NCBI RefSeq assembly: GCF_003265705.1
Contig: NW_020312894.1
Location: forward strand, 7,348,223-7,412,222
Source of the DNA: Callorhinus ursinus
Taxonomy: Eukaryota > Chordata > Mammalia > Carnivora > Otariidae
Direction: 5' to 3'
DNA length: 64,000 nucleotides
The stretch's first letter is position 1. Each line of letters opens with the position of its first letter. Below, piece after piece: positions 44,101-54,977 of this stretch. Made by a program: the position numbers and the translations under genes. The notes below the pieces were generated by a model. That model did not search any database. It had not been told where the DNA came from and was given only the letters and a program-made list of their open reading frames with translations.

Positions 44101-45220
44101 GGGATATAAGGGTGGTGGCTGGTTAGGTTAGGGAGCAACCCATCTTCTCGAGGATTCCTGGGGCCAAAGTGATGACCCAAAAACCATTCAGGTTGTTTTT
44201 AGACTGGAATGCTACTCTGTATTAGGTCACTCTGAGAAATGCCCAGTAAAATATTTACTTTCTCTTTAAGAGCTACTTTCCCTTACCAGAGAAGGAAGAA
44301 AGAGTAGCGTTGGGTGCTGCCTCCCTCTGCCTGAGTACGGCCCACATGGGGGCTTGGGCCACCCCCTGCTGCAGCTGCCCTGGACAGGTGGGGTCCACTG
44401 GAGAGCCAGCCCTGTGTTGAATTCAGCACCACCGAGTGCCCCGCACCTTCTCTCCAGAGCTGATAAAGCACAGTGCAGGTGGGCCTGACTGGCCACATTC
44501 CTAGCGGAATTTGTGTAGGAGAAGGCACTAGTCAGCCCCCTTCCCTGTCAGCATTTGCCTTCACATGCTCCCGTCCGATCTCCAGGTCCCGAGCGGGCAG
44601 TAGGAGGGTTGGTGCCTGTCCCAGAGAATGGCTTGTTGGGGTCGCCTTCCTGGCACGTGGTGGGCACTTGGTCCATAGCAGCTCTGGTGACTGGCCCTGG
44701 AAATAGGATGGTACTTGCTCATCTCCTCCCAGGGCAGTCATCCACTCATGGGGACTGACTGGGTGCCCACTAGGGCCCGGTGCTGTGTGGGTGTGCACAT
44801 GACCGCCCGGGGGCAGGGCTCCTGCTCTGCATTTCGTGTTGGGCTCCAGGTTCAAGTAGTAGGATCTCGAGAGCATGAAGTGGTGAGGCACAGCCTGGGG
44901 GGACTGTGTTCTGGGAAGATGTCCTACCGGGGTCCGTGGAAGGGACAGTTTGTTGCCTTCAGGGTGGGCTCGTCATTTCATGGACCAGCAGTTTCTTTGG
45001 GCTCAATTCATGCCATTAAAAAAAAAAAAAAAAATCTCCCTTGGAAAGCAAGATGGTCCTTGAAAATGCCCTTGGGAGGCAGCCGGTGCTGGAATGTGAG
45101 GACATCTCAGGGGTCAGGGACCAAAATGTCATACTTCCACATTTGCAAATCCTAGGGAGTGGTGTTCAGTAACTAAAGGCTAATGCACGTGGGAAGGGCT
45201 CAGACATTAGCTGTGGTTTG
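41113..45220. other. Unique intronic-type DNA with a probable MIR remnant
   Basis: No Can-SINE, L1 or LTR recognised in 4.1 kb. 43620-43720 ('ctaaaatgaggatcagaatt', then 'cacaccataggtatttgtta') looks like the 3' part of a forward MIR. Homopolymers: T18 at 42607-42623 and A17 at 45019-45035. Many frames of 60-150 codons occur on both strands, with none interpretable. Confidence 0.4.
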
Positions 45221-45263
45221 ATCATCATCATCATCATCATCATTGGTGGTGGTGGTGGTGGTC
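45221..45263. repeat. Adjacent (ATC)n and (GGT)n microsatellites
   Basis: Seven or eight ATC units (45221-45244) abut six GGT units (45245-45262). Confidence 0.95.
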
Positions 45264-45649
45264 TAAGAGGAGTGGGAACCATGGGTAGTACCAGAAGCTG
45301 TGGTGGGTGGTAAAGTAAGTGCGACTTAAGTTCCCTTCTGCCTCTGCCTTTTTCAAGCGATGAGCTGCGTGCCTTGCTACATCCCTGTAAAACATCAAAC
45401 TGGAATTAGAGGCCTTCCGGGATCACGGAGAGGTCCTTTGTGCCCTGCTGGGTCAGCACAAGTTGCCAGCACCCCTCAGCCCACCCCCACCCTAGGCCCT
45501 GCTCCGGCCTGCCCCATGAGCAGAGCCCATGGATTCCGTGCGTGCGTTTAGCGGTAAGAAGCTGGCTGTGGGCTTGATGGTTTTCACATGAGTGATTCAT
45601 GCAGCCCCGAGGGAGGGCTTGTGCCCAGGTGGTTTGAGAGGGTGGCCTC

Positions 45650-45800
45650 TGGAGCAGGGCTTCTCTGGGGTACCCCCTGGCCAGGAGTCAGTCTCCTGGA
45701 GCTCCACCCAACATATCTTTGGAAGAAGCTCCAGGTAGGGCCAGAACAGCTATATTTTTAGCAAACTCCTCCTGGTGGTTCTTAATGCAGCCAGCCCAGA
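45650..45800 (+). mobile_element. MER5-like hAT fragment
   Basis: 'gagcagggcttctctggggtaccc' (45651-45674), 'ggagctccacccaacatatc', 'agaacagctatatttttagcaaactcctcctggtggttcttaatgca' (45741-45787) follow a decayed MER5A pattern. The last segment corresponds to 'tgtgttttaacaagctctcc' and 'ggtgattctgatgca'. Confidence 0.5.
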
Positions 45801-46849
45801 ACCTGCCAACTGCACACACATTATCTTTCTTCAACAACAAACCACTCCCCAGCACACATACATACACTTGAGTCTAGTGAACATTTGGCACGACAAATGA
45901 TTGAAAGATTTTATATGTCTTGAATAACCCCGTCCCCCTCAAAATCTGAATGAATAGATTTGGAAATGGGAAATATGGATTGCTGCCCGACCTAGTCTCA
46001 TTTTTGGGTTTTTTTTGGGGGGGGGTTTAAGAGGGATTCTTCACCCCCTAGAATAGCACCAGGCTTTCCTAGGGACAGGAGGGAAATTCTGCATGTACCC
46101 GTTAACATTGGAGCTGGTTCCATACTCAGATGCACTTGACATGGAACTCTCTCTCTTCTGACTGGCCAGCAGTGTCCACCAAGGGGGGCTGGGCTGAGTG
46201 TCACAGCCTGCTGGCAAGGGGAGAAGTTGGTTTTATAAATTACATTTTAGTACAATATGAGTCACTTCAGGGAAGCACACTTTGGAAATCTGGGTACACA
46301 AGTCAAGGATGGGTGCAGCAGCGGGGTCAGTGACTTGCACGCTGGCCGGTGTGAGCATGAACGAGATCAGCACCAGGCACATCTGCCTCATTTTGCAAGT
46401 GAACAAGTCAACCTCCAGGAGTTCTTGTGAGCCGATGGTATTATTTCCCTGTGTTGCCAAACACAGATTTGGGGACAACACCTTCTGTTTTAGAATTGTA
46501 AGCAAACACATTTTGTGGCAGATTCTTTTTATCTTAATCAGTGGATTTATTAATTAGTAGGCTTCACTGAGGCTGATAGCTTATGTTTCTATATAGATGA
46601 CAACTTACCTTTCTTCTGTTTGTAGAAACGCTTTGTCATCCAGGAGCTTGTTTTGTTTTTTAGTAACAACCCTTAATGAGACAGTGAGGAGGTGTGGTTA
46701 CCTCCCACTTGTGGAATCCGCTGAGGGGTCTCACAAGCCATGTGGATGGGCTCACAGTTTATAAATGATGGAGCTGGTTCTGACCTGCCTCTTCTCTACC
46801 AATACCAAGCTGTCTGAAGAGTGGCTTTGTATTCAGATAAACCAATTGT
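45801..46849. other. Unannotated sequence
   Basis: No family recognised. A T6G4T6G9T3 low-complexity block lies near 46010-46027. 'tttcagtactaa' type enhancer features are not evident. No exon. Confidence 0.35.
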
Positions 46850-47068
46850 TTTTTTTTTTAAAGATTGTATTTATTTGAGAGAGAGAGCGTGCACTGCGCA
46901 CATGCACACCTGCACCTGAGCGGGAGGAGGGGCAGAGGGAGAGGAACGGGCAGAGGGAGAGGAACAGGCAGACTCCCCACTGAGCTCGGAGACCCGATCC
47001 CGGGACCCTGAGCTCATGACCGGAGCCGAAGGCAGATGCTTAACTGACTAAACCATCCAGGTGCCCCT
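46850..47068 (-). mobile_element. Can-SINE with internal 18-base tandem duplication
   Basis: Reverse-oriented element, tail complement 'tttttttttaaagattgtat' and head 'taaaccatccaggtgcccct'. The purine-rich block contains gggcagagggagaggaac twice in tandem (46930-46947 and 46948-46965). Head divergence suggests an older copy. Flanks aaccaatt and aacccaatt are a possible duplication. Confidence 0.92.
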
Positions 47069-48504
47069 CAGCTAACCCAATTCTAAGGATGAGGGTGTGT
47101 GTACAAATTTGAAGGCAGGGCGGGGGTGTGGGGAAGTCCACCCAGTTTGAAGAATCTGGAGCCTTTGGTGTGAGTTCCAGGTGCTAGGGTCAAGGTGAGC
47201 TTGAAGGGGGGGCATGCATGGTGTCCTCAGATGAGTGATCTAAGGGGCTTCTAACTCCTTGATCTGAGGTTGTTAACTGTGGTCTTGAGCTTTTTGGCCC
47301 TTTCTGGTTTGGGTAACTGCTTTCTGGGGGAAGTTTGGGATACCTTTTGAATTACACACAGAGACATTTACTGTGAGAGAAATTCCAACCATTACCTTAA
47401 CCATTACCTGGCCAAGTGGCACAGGGATAGATGCCCGGGGCCACAATTCTGTTTAAATACGAGAAGTAGAAGCTTTTGGGTCCTAGCAGTTTCTTTGGGG
47501 GCTGCTTTTGGACTTGGGTTAGCAAAGAAATGACTTTATGATTTATGGTGTTTATGAAGACTAGCGTACCTATCTGTTCTCATATAGACAACTTAATAGA
47601 GATTAAATACAGAATAAAGCAGAATGCATGAACGAAGATATTCCCATAAGCAATATTGTAGTGTTAGGCAGTGTAATTATGTTTTGTACACTTCCCAATT
47701 AAGCAGTTATGCATTACTGGAAAAACCACCTTTAAGAGATTTAGGAAAGCTTTATAATTTTGTAGATCAAATAAAAATAGATGTATCATATTTTATGCAT
47801 AGGGTTTAAAATTTTTACGTTCTATGATAAAGTAACTCAATTTGGATTGATTTGTGGAAATTTATGCAGTGACACCGAGATGAATTTGCTTTTCTGAAAA
47901 TGGCCTGTTGAACAAAAATCCACTTCTTGAGCAAATAGAGTTCCTACTGTGCGCCAGCCTCCAGGTGAGAGCAAGGAGGGTTTATCCTGAAGTTCAGCAA
48001 TGTACTGGTGACCTTGCAAGAGCTGGAATGGGCACGAGGGGCTTCTCCAGGGCATGGGTGGGCGGTAGGTCATCCCCAGGCTGAGGGGTCAGGGATGCTG
48101 AGCTGCTGGAGGAATTGAAAGACATCCGTGGTGCTCTCCTATGACTGAGGATGTGCTGTGTAGAGCTTAAGAACATAACTTCCAGATGTGCATTTCGGGT
48201 CCCAGGACACCTGCCCCCCTGGTGAAGTCCTTGGGACGTGACCCCACTTCCTTATGCCTGAGTGTCTTCACTGTGGGGTGGTGGGTGCTCAGGGAAGAGG
48301 GTGAAGTGACTTCATGTATGGCCAGCCCTTGACATGCGCCTTGAGGAAGATCTCCAATGTGGGCATTACTATTATTATTATAGTAGTAGTTAACGTTGGA
48401 GTAGAGAGAATGAAGTGTGGGAGTGGGAAGGACTCTAGGTCTGAAGAGGCAAAGAGAGGGCCCAGAGGGTTGCGGGGTGGCCCTGAGTTCAGATCACCAC
48501 GGCC
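47069..48504. other. Unique DNA; AT-rich candidate conserved patch 47530-47880
   Basis: 47530-47880 is distinctly AT-rich ('attaagcagttatgcattac' near 47698, 'gtagatcaaataaaaataga' near 47762) within GC-moderate flanks and contains no recognised transposon. It is a possible enhancer or an unrecognised old repeat. An ATT/TAG trinucleotide cluster lies at 48366-48391. Confidence 0.3.
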
Positions 48505-48513
48505 AGACATGGC

Positions 48514-48694
48514 TTTTTTTTTTTTTTTTTTTTAGATTTTATTTATTTGCGCGCGCGAGAGAGAACAGAGGGAGAGGGAGAAGCAGACTCCCCGCTGAGC
48601 AGGGAGCCCGATGCGGGGCTCAATCCCAGAACCCTGGGATCATGACCTGAGCTGAAGGCAGATGCTTAACCAACTGAGCCACCCAGGCGCCCCA
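48514..48694 (-). mobile_element. Can-SINE
   Basis: Reverse-oriented young-looking copy: T18 tail complement, 'agattttatttatttgcgcg', 'gggctcaatcccagaaccct', head 'gagccacccaggcgccccaa'. Target duplication agacatggc at 48505-48513 and 48695-48703. Confidence 0.96.
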
Positions 48695-51433
48695 AGACAT
48701 GGCATTTTAGAGCGATGGCCGTGGTGCCTGGGGGACTGGACCCGCTGTGGACTCAGTGGACGTGGGGGGTGGAGGAGCTATCAGAAGGGTGCTTGGTGCT
48801 CAGTCTGACAGGCCCAGGTGACTGACAGGTGGTGGACAGACAGGAGGACAGTGGGTCAAGTACTTGGGCTGCATGCACGGTGGGTCAGTCTTTGGGGGTC
48901 TGCTCAAGGACTCGGGCTGCAGGGTGGGTCAGTCATCTCTAAACCCAGCTCATTTTACACTAGAGCTTGAGTGTCAGCTTCGCTCTGAGCTCCTGCACAT
49001 GACCCTGTTTTGTTCCACAGAGAAGCCCAGGTGCCAAGATAGGGCTGAGGGCTATTTTGTCACTGTCACTATATCCTCTGCCCCCCCCCCCCACATCGGT
49101 CATCTTCAGGGCCAGGGATGGTGGTGATCCTCTTTAACAAAGGGGCCAGCAAGGGAAGTCTCAGGTCTTGTCCTGGCTCTGCCCTGAGCTTGCTCTGTGA
49201 CCTTGGATGAACTCCAGCGCTACCCCACTGTTTCTCCTTCAGTGGGTGTCCCTGGGTTCTCAGGATTGGGGCACGCCTGGGGTCCCAACGCCCTACTGAT
49301 GGGGACTTGTTAGGCTGGGTGTGGCCTCCGGGGGCTCTCGCGGGCTACTGGCTTGGCCCTTGCACGCACATCCCACGCTTCCCCAGGATGACAGCGGCAG
49401 CCCTTAGCAAGGGTAGATCCAGTCCCGCTGGGGATCTTCCTGAAGGGAGCAGTGGGGCGGGGCTGGGGGGGAGCCTCTCCATTCCTGGCTTGATCAAATG
49501 GGTTTGCAGTTAGATTAAAGAGACCCTGACAAGGCTCACTTTTTTAAAGGGACCTCCTCCGAGGACCGAGGAGACTTTGGGGTAAGAGCAGTCAAGGCAC
49601 GGTACTGGAGGGGGGGTCTCATTTCTCTTTTCCCCTGCCGGAGGCAACAAAAGTGTCTTCCCGGACAAGACTGTTGTGAAGTGCGGCTGAGTTTCAGGGA
49701 CGCTGCCGGTGTGTGTGGAGTGGGGTCCTTCCCGCTGATGTGGAGGCCCTTCTGGGGGTTGGGGATTGGGACCGAGGTGATTTCCTGGGGCGAGCTGGAG
49801 GCTGGGGTCACTGCTCTGGGACTGCAGTTGACTGCCCAGGGGAGGATGTCTGTTTTATTTGTTTTGGTCTTTCGTCGAGAGGGAGGTTGAGAAACTTTCA
49901 CATAGGTGTAATTTACATACAGTAAGATTCACCCTTTCCGCCTGCTGTTCTGTAAGTTTTGACCAAAGATATGTAAACACCACGTGGCTGCAGAACCAGT
50001 TCCGTCACGTGTTAACGGATGAAATCGCCCCTTTTTGTTAGTATAGAAAAGCCAGCCTCGGAAGTTTGGCAAGGTAGGTAGATGTGTCATGTGAGGCGCA
50101 TCTATAATGTCTGAGGTATCACTTGGCTCGGGGGGCACTCTCCAGTCACAGCAGATAGAGTTGCTTGAGGGGCAGGCACCGACGCCATCCAAGGATGTCT
50201 GATGGCCCAGGCTGGGCAAGATAGATCCAAGGTCAGTCCCTGGAGTTGGAATCTTGTCTGCCGCATGAAACCCCCAAAGGTCCCCTTTTCTCTCCCCAGA
50301 GGGGTGAGTTCCAAACCCATACATACAGGCCAGGGTGCTTCTCAGGCCATTGTCCCTGGGCTTCCTGGGGACACGCACACAACAGCTGCTCACCCTCCTC
50401 CACACAATGTCCTGCCAGCCCCTCTTGGAAGGTACCCGGAGACAGGTGCTTCTCTGTCCACCCCGGCTGCTGGCTCTGGGTCCAGAGGGATCGGGAGTGA
50501 CCGCCACGTCACTTGCTGCTTCCTCCTTTCTCCTCCTTGGGGGAAGTGGCTTTGGCGCAAGCAGCCAGTGTATTTCCTGTGTGCTGTGGTCATTCTGTGT
50601 TCTGTGACTCCTGGGGACACAGGGCGGTGGGGGACTCAGGTCTCCATTTGCCTTCCTGCGGTGGTTTGGGGAGAGCCTGGAGGGACTAGAGGACTTTGCT
50701 GTGGGAAGGTCAGTGGCTGCCAGATCCAGCTGTGGATCATTCCACTGGCTCAGCATCCCACCCCAGTACCTTTGCACCAAGTAGGGTCAGGATCTCTCTG
50801 AGGAGGGTCATTTGTAATGAGGCACTGCAGGCGTGCAGGAGAACGCCCCCCATCACACTGCATGGGGGCCCAAATTGACTGGCTTTCTTCGTAGTATTTA
50901 ATATTCTATTTCCGTTCAGTTGGGGGGGAATTTAAAGAAATGAGCCTGGGAATTTTTTAAATTGCTAGCTGGGGATCGCTGCATTTATCGATTTTTCCGG
51001 TTGTTGCTGGAAATGTCTTCAGTGCTGGTTCTTTGCTTCCCCACTAGGGCCCCAGCCTCTGGGTGGGTGAGAGCACTCCTCATGCTGGAGGGGCTCACGG
51101 TGCATCGTGCGTGCGTGTGTGTGCGCGGAAACTCTTTGATGCCTGCGAACTCAGATTCAACCTGACCTTGGTCCTGGCCTGAAACTCATGTCTGAGCATC
51201 CCTGTCCTCTTGGGGGTGGTCATCTGTGGGCTGCCATCCAGTGAGTGGATGGAGACGCAGATGCATACAGGATTTGGGGGAGTAGCAGGAAGGTTGGCAT
51301 CCCATGTCCCGGGGGAGCTTCAGAGGCCAGTATTGTCCCAGGCTGGAGAGCCTGCAGGACCTGGCTGCAGCAGGGTTCTCCGGGCACACGCTGCCATGAC
51401 AGTCTTGGGACCCCAGTTCCCTGCGCAACCCTT
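48695..51433. other. Unique DNA with a possible MIR remnant
   Basis: 49165-49290 ('cctggctctgccctgagctt', 'gctctgtgaccttggatgaa') resembles a forward MIR. No other repeat or exon recognised. A long minus-strand frame, 49929-50780 (283 codons), has no recognisable domain or composition of a conserved protein. It may be chance but is the longest frame outside CpG-rich DNA. Confidence 0.4.
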
Positions 51434-51502
51434 GGGGCTGGGGCGGGGGGGAAGACACCTGCACAGGGGCTGGGGGGAAAGACACCTGTGCAGGGGCTGG
51501 AG
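51434..51502 (+). repeat. 27-base tandem repeat, ~2 copies
   Basis: gacacctgcacaggggctgg begins at 51454 and gacacctgtgcaggggctgg at 51481, with a partial upstream unit of the GGGGCTGGGGCGGGGGGGAA type at 51434. Confidence 0.8.
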
Positions 51503-52390
51503 TTCTTACGGGAAAGGTTGACTGTGTACAGATAAGAGAGAAAAGTGTTTTCTGCCCCGAAGGGTGTCAGCAAGCATGGCTGCTCCATCCACAGCAGTCA
51601 AAAGCTCTCGGTGGATGGTTTCCCGTGGCCATGGCGCGCAGCTGTGAGCACACAGTAGGACCGTGACTCCAGGCCGCCCAGGGCCTTCCCAGGGCCCTCC
51701 GTGGGCTCTGCGTCTGTGTCCACAGGGTAAGTTCTAGGTGAGAAGCCACTCCCTTGGGTGGATCATTCCAGCCGACTTGGAGGGAAGTGAATGGGCAGCC
51801 ACTCTGCTTTGCCGGAGGGGTGAGCAGCTTGCTATTATTGTATGCCCAGGCCCAGGTGGAAAAGAAGAACATTCTTGAGGTGTGCACGTTGTCAGATGAC
51901 TATTTCAAAGGGAGCCAGTTCAGAAGAGCCTTCGCCTGTGTTCAAGAATACTAGAAATACATTCCTTTGGTAGATAAATGATAATACAGCTGCTTTTTTT
52001 TGAGTACTGGGAATGTGCCAAAGAGGAGGATAAAAAAAATAAATATCTGGTGCATCCGTAATAATAACAGCGAAGTGCCTCTCACGGGCTCAAAGTTCTT
52101 CAGCGTGTTCGGCTCAGGGCAGCTCAGTGGCTCGCAGGGACACAGCTTTTTGGTGACAGTTGCTGCATGGGAACCTCAGTGGGACTGGAGACAAAAGCCC
52201 ATTCCTTCGCCGAGCCAGCCATCTGAATGAGGCTGTGGACGTGCACAGGTGGGTTTGGGTTTCCTGAGTTGTGCATCTCACACCCAAGAATTGAGGTCTC
52301 GCAGTGAAGCTTCGAGGCTCTGGAAGTGGACAGGCATTTCAAGAGGGTGGTGCTTTCTGAAGACACATTTCCGTTTACATTTGGGTAGTG
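51503..52390. other. Unannotated sequence
   Basis: No repeat family, exon or RNA gene recognised. Confidence 0.35.
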
Positions 52391-52645
52391 GTTTGCTGAT
52401 CTAATTTTTTTTTTTTTTTTTAACCTTTTGGCTTGGAGAAATTTTCCCTCCGGTTATGGTAATTTTCCTTTCCTGATATGTAAATTGATTACAGCAGCTC
52501 TTTCAAGTCTTGCTCATTTGATTATCCACAAGCCTCCTTCTGCCTCTTATTTAAACTTATTTTTAGCACAGTCCTTGAAACCTCAGTGTGAGACTGTCCA
52601 TCTTCTGCTCTCTCTGAGCTGCCGAAGGTCGTTTTAATCAACCCC
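52391..52645. promoter_or_regulatory. Candidate conserved noncoding element
   Basis: After a T18 run at 52405-52422 there is about 220 bases of non-repeat DNA with 'gatatgtaaattgattacag' near 52474-52493 and 'tcttatttaaacttattttt' near 52545. Pyrimidine-rich and AT-rich, with no coding frame. It looks enhancer-like. Confidence 0.25.
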
Positions 52646-52976
52646 ATCCACCAGTTGCCTTGCGAGTCATGCTAACGTGGGAGGCACGGGGCCTCCTGGA
52701 TAAGGCCTGGTCCGCTCTTGAGTGCGAGCTTGCTTCCTTCCAGTCCCGGCAGGACCGGGATGGATGAACTTGACCAGACCAGCAGCTGGCCTGCATCCCG
52801 CAGTTCCATCCACGCTGGGGTTCTACGGGCAGGAGGCAAACACAGCCACCGTTGACACCAGCCCACCCCGAGGTGGGCCAACTCGTGACAACCTGTCATC
52901 AGCCTGAGCACGACCTTGTGTCATTAGGTGTCTGTCTGTTTGGGGCTTGGCCGATGCTATGCTTCAGATTAATGTT

Positions 52977-52999
52977 GATTTACCAGGGTTTGGTAAATC
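52977..52999. other. Perfect 9-base inverted repeat
   Basis: GATTTACCA (52977-52985) and TGGTAAATC (52991-52999) surround a 5-base loop GGGTT. Confidence 0.8.
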
Positions 53000-54829
53000 G
53001 GGGCGGGGGGGGCGGTGTGGCTGCCTTTGGGGGTGCGGAGGTAGCCCTCAGCCTGTCCCCTGGGGCCTTCTCTGCTGTGGCTTCTTACAGGGCCACCTTT
53101 GGTCAGCAGCCCGGTGACTCCCGGGTATTTTCTGAGCCTTACCTCGATAAGCCTAAAAACATTTTTTGGTGCTTGATTGGATTTGTTTGCTAGAAGATTA
53201 GTACAAAAGCAGGAAGGAAAAAGAATGTGTGGTGGAGGTGATTGCTAGAGACTGGCAGAAGGTTATTTACAGATTTTTGCTGACAGTCCTTATTTAAAGG
53301 ACTTCCCTGTGAGATTTATGAAGCCTTTCCAATTTATTGTCTTTCCAAGGTAAGCAAATAAATAGGTAATTCTCTTTTATTATAAACCTCGCCAGTGTTA
53401 GATTAAAAATAAGAGGAAACTGGGCTCCGTTTTTCCAGCCCAGTGTGTTTCTGGAATTTGGAAAGCATCTTGGAAAGCTTTTTTGTTTTGTTTTTGGCTC
53501 AGGCAACACTGTGCATTTAAAAGATAAAGTCTGACCCTTGATATTGTGTGTGCTGTTCACCATCCTTGAAGGGAACCGGCTGCTGGCTGCCTGGTGGGGG
53601 AGGGAGACAGTGGGGGCAGGGGGCTGGATGTTGAGGGCCAGGGGTTCCCAAGGCCCTGCTCTGAGTTTGGTCACTGCGGCTGTGCCCAGAAGTGGGACCC
53701 CCATCTCTGTAGGCCCACATCGTAGCCCTTTGTAAAACACAGATCCCGTTCTGATCAAACTAGGCTTTTCCTCCCAGATGTTTCTCTCTCACCTTGATTT
53801 CCCAATCCCTTTTTCCTTTTAGACCACTTCTCTGACATTGTTGGTGCTTTCAATGTTTTGGTGAATTGTGATTTGGGCACCATTGGTATGTGAAGACCCA
53901 GATGGGGAATTTAGATTTTTAGGAACATGAGACTTGTAAAAAAATAAACATCTCCTATCCTGAAGGTGATGATGTCACCGCTGAAGATTTGGGTGGGGGG
54001 AGTTTGGTGACCTGGCCCCTCCTAACGCCCCCCCCCCCACCTCTGCCTACCCAGAGCCCATTTGAAATCACTCTGGCTTCTTTCAAGGACACAGGCAGCA
54101 CCTCTGGGGAGACATTCTGTTAGCCTTTGGGGAGAACGTGTTATATGTGTCCATTGCTAGATGTCCGTGGCCGAGTGGAGCTATTTTGGAGGGAGTTGTA
54201 GTCAGTGTTTTGGGCTGGTGCTTTTTAACAGACTGTGGGGTCTGTGTTTCTCAGCCCCTGGCTGGTGGCAGGTGCACAGTGTGAGTTCAGGGAAGTCTCT
54301 GCAGGGGATGGTTTCAGGAATAAATCACACCTGAGTAGGGAGGTTTGGAAGGTGCTGAGAAGGGTAATTCCTGAGAGACTGGGCTCCGTGGGGTGGGGCT
54401 TGCTTTCCTTGTTGCCTCTTCCTTCTCTGAGCACACGGAGGGGGAGTGAACCTTTCCTCATTTCAGGGCTACTGAACTGTGGGGGTGGGGGTGGCACAAA
54501 GTGTGGCCCATGCTGTGCTGGGTCTGGGATGGCAGCCTGAAGAAGTCTGACGTGGTCCCACCTGCAAGGAGCAGACCTCACAACCAGAGAGCAGTGAGCA
54601 AGCTGGGGAGCCAGGCTGGGGAGGGGCAAGGGAGTCCCAGCACTGGGACCCAGGCTCCCGTCCACATACACTAAGGGAAGGCGACTTGAAGGAGGTGGGC
54701 TATGGGCCGTGAGTTGCCGGTGGCGGTGAGGAGGGGCTGCCTGAGTTCCCTCCAGCTTGTCCACCCCGGAGGCTGCCCTGTCCTCCACCTGGCCCCATCC
54801 AGCCCCATCTTTCTCATCTCTGTCTGGCC
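53000..54829. other. Unannotated intronic-type sequence
   Basis: No transposon or exon recognised. C- and G-rich low complexity near 53000 and 54031. Minus frames of 154 codons (53294-53758) and 204 codons (54225-54839) carry no recognisable domain. Confidence 0.35.
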
Positions 54830-54977
54830 CTGACATCACCTGGGAGTTTTGACAAGAGGTCTGAGCCCAGCCCCACCCTCAGAGGTTCTAAGTCAATGAT
54901 CTTGGGGTGGGACCTGCCTCGGGTAGCTTTAAAAGCTCCCAGATGATTCTAACGGGCAACCAGATAGAAAGCCACTG
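54830..54977 (+). mobile_element. MER5A hAT-Charlie fragment
   Basis: Ordered match to MER5A: 'gacatcacctgggagttttgacaagaggtctgag' (54832-54865), 'cccagccccaccctcagagg', 'ttggggtgggacctgcctcgg', 'agctcccagatgattctaac' and a terminal 'aagccactg'. No transposase; this is a nonautonomous element. Confidence 0.8.
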
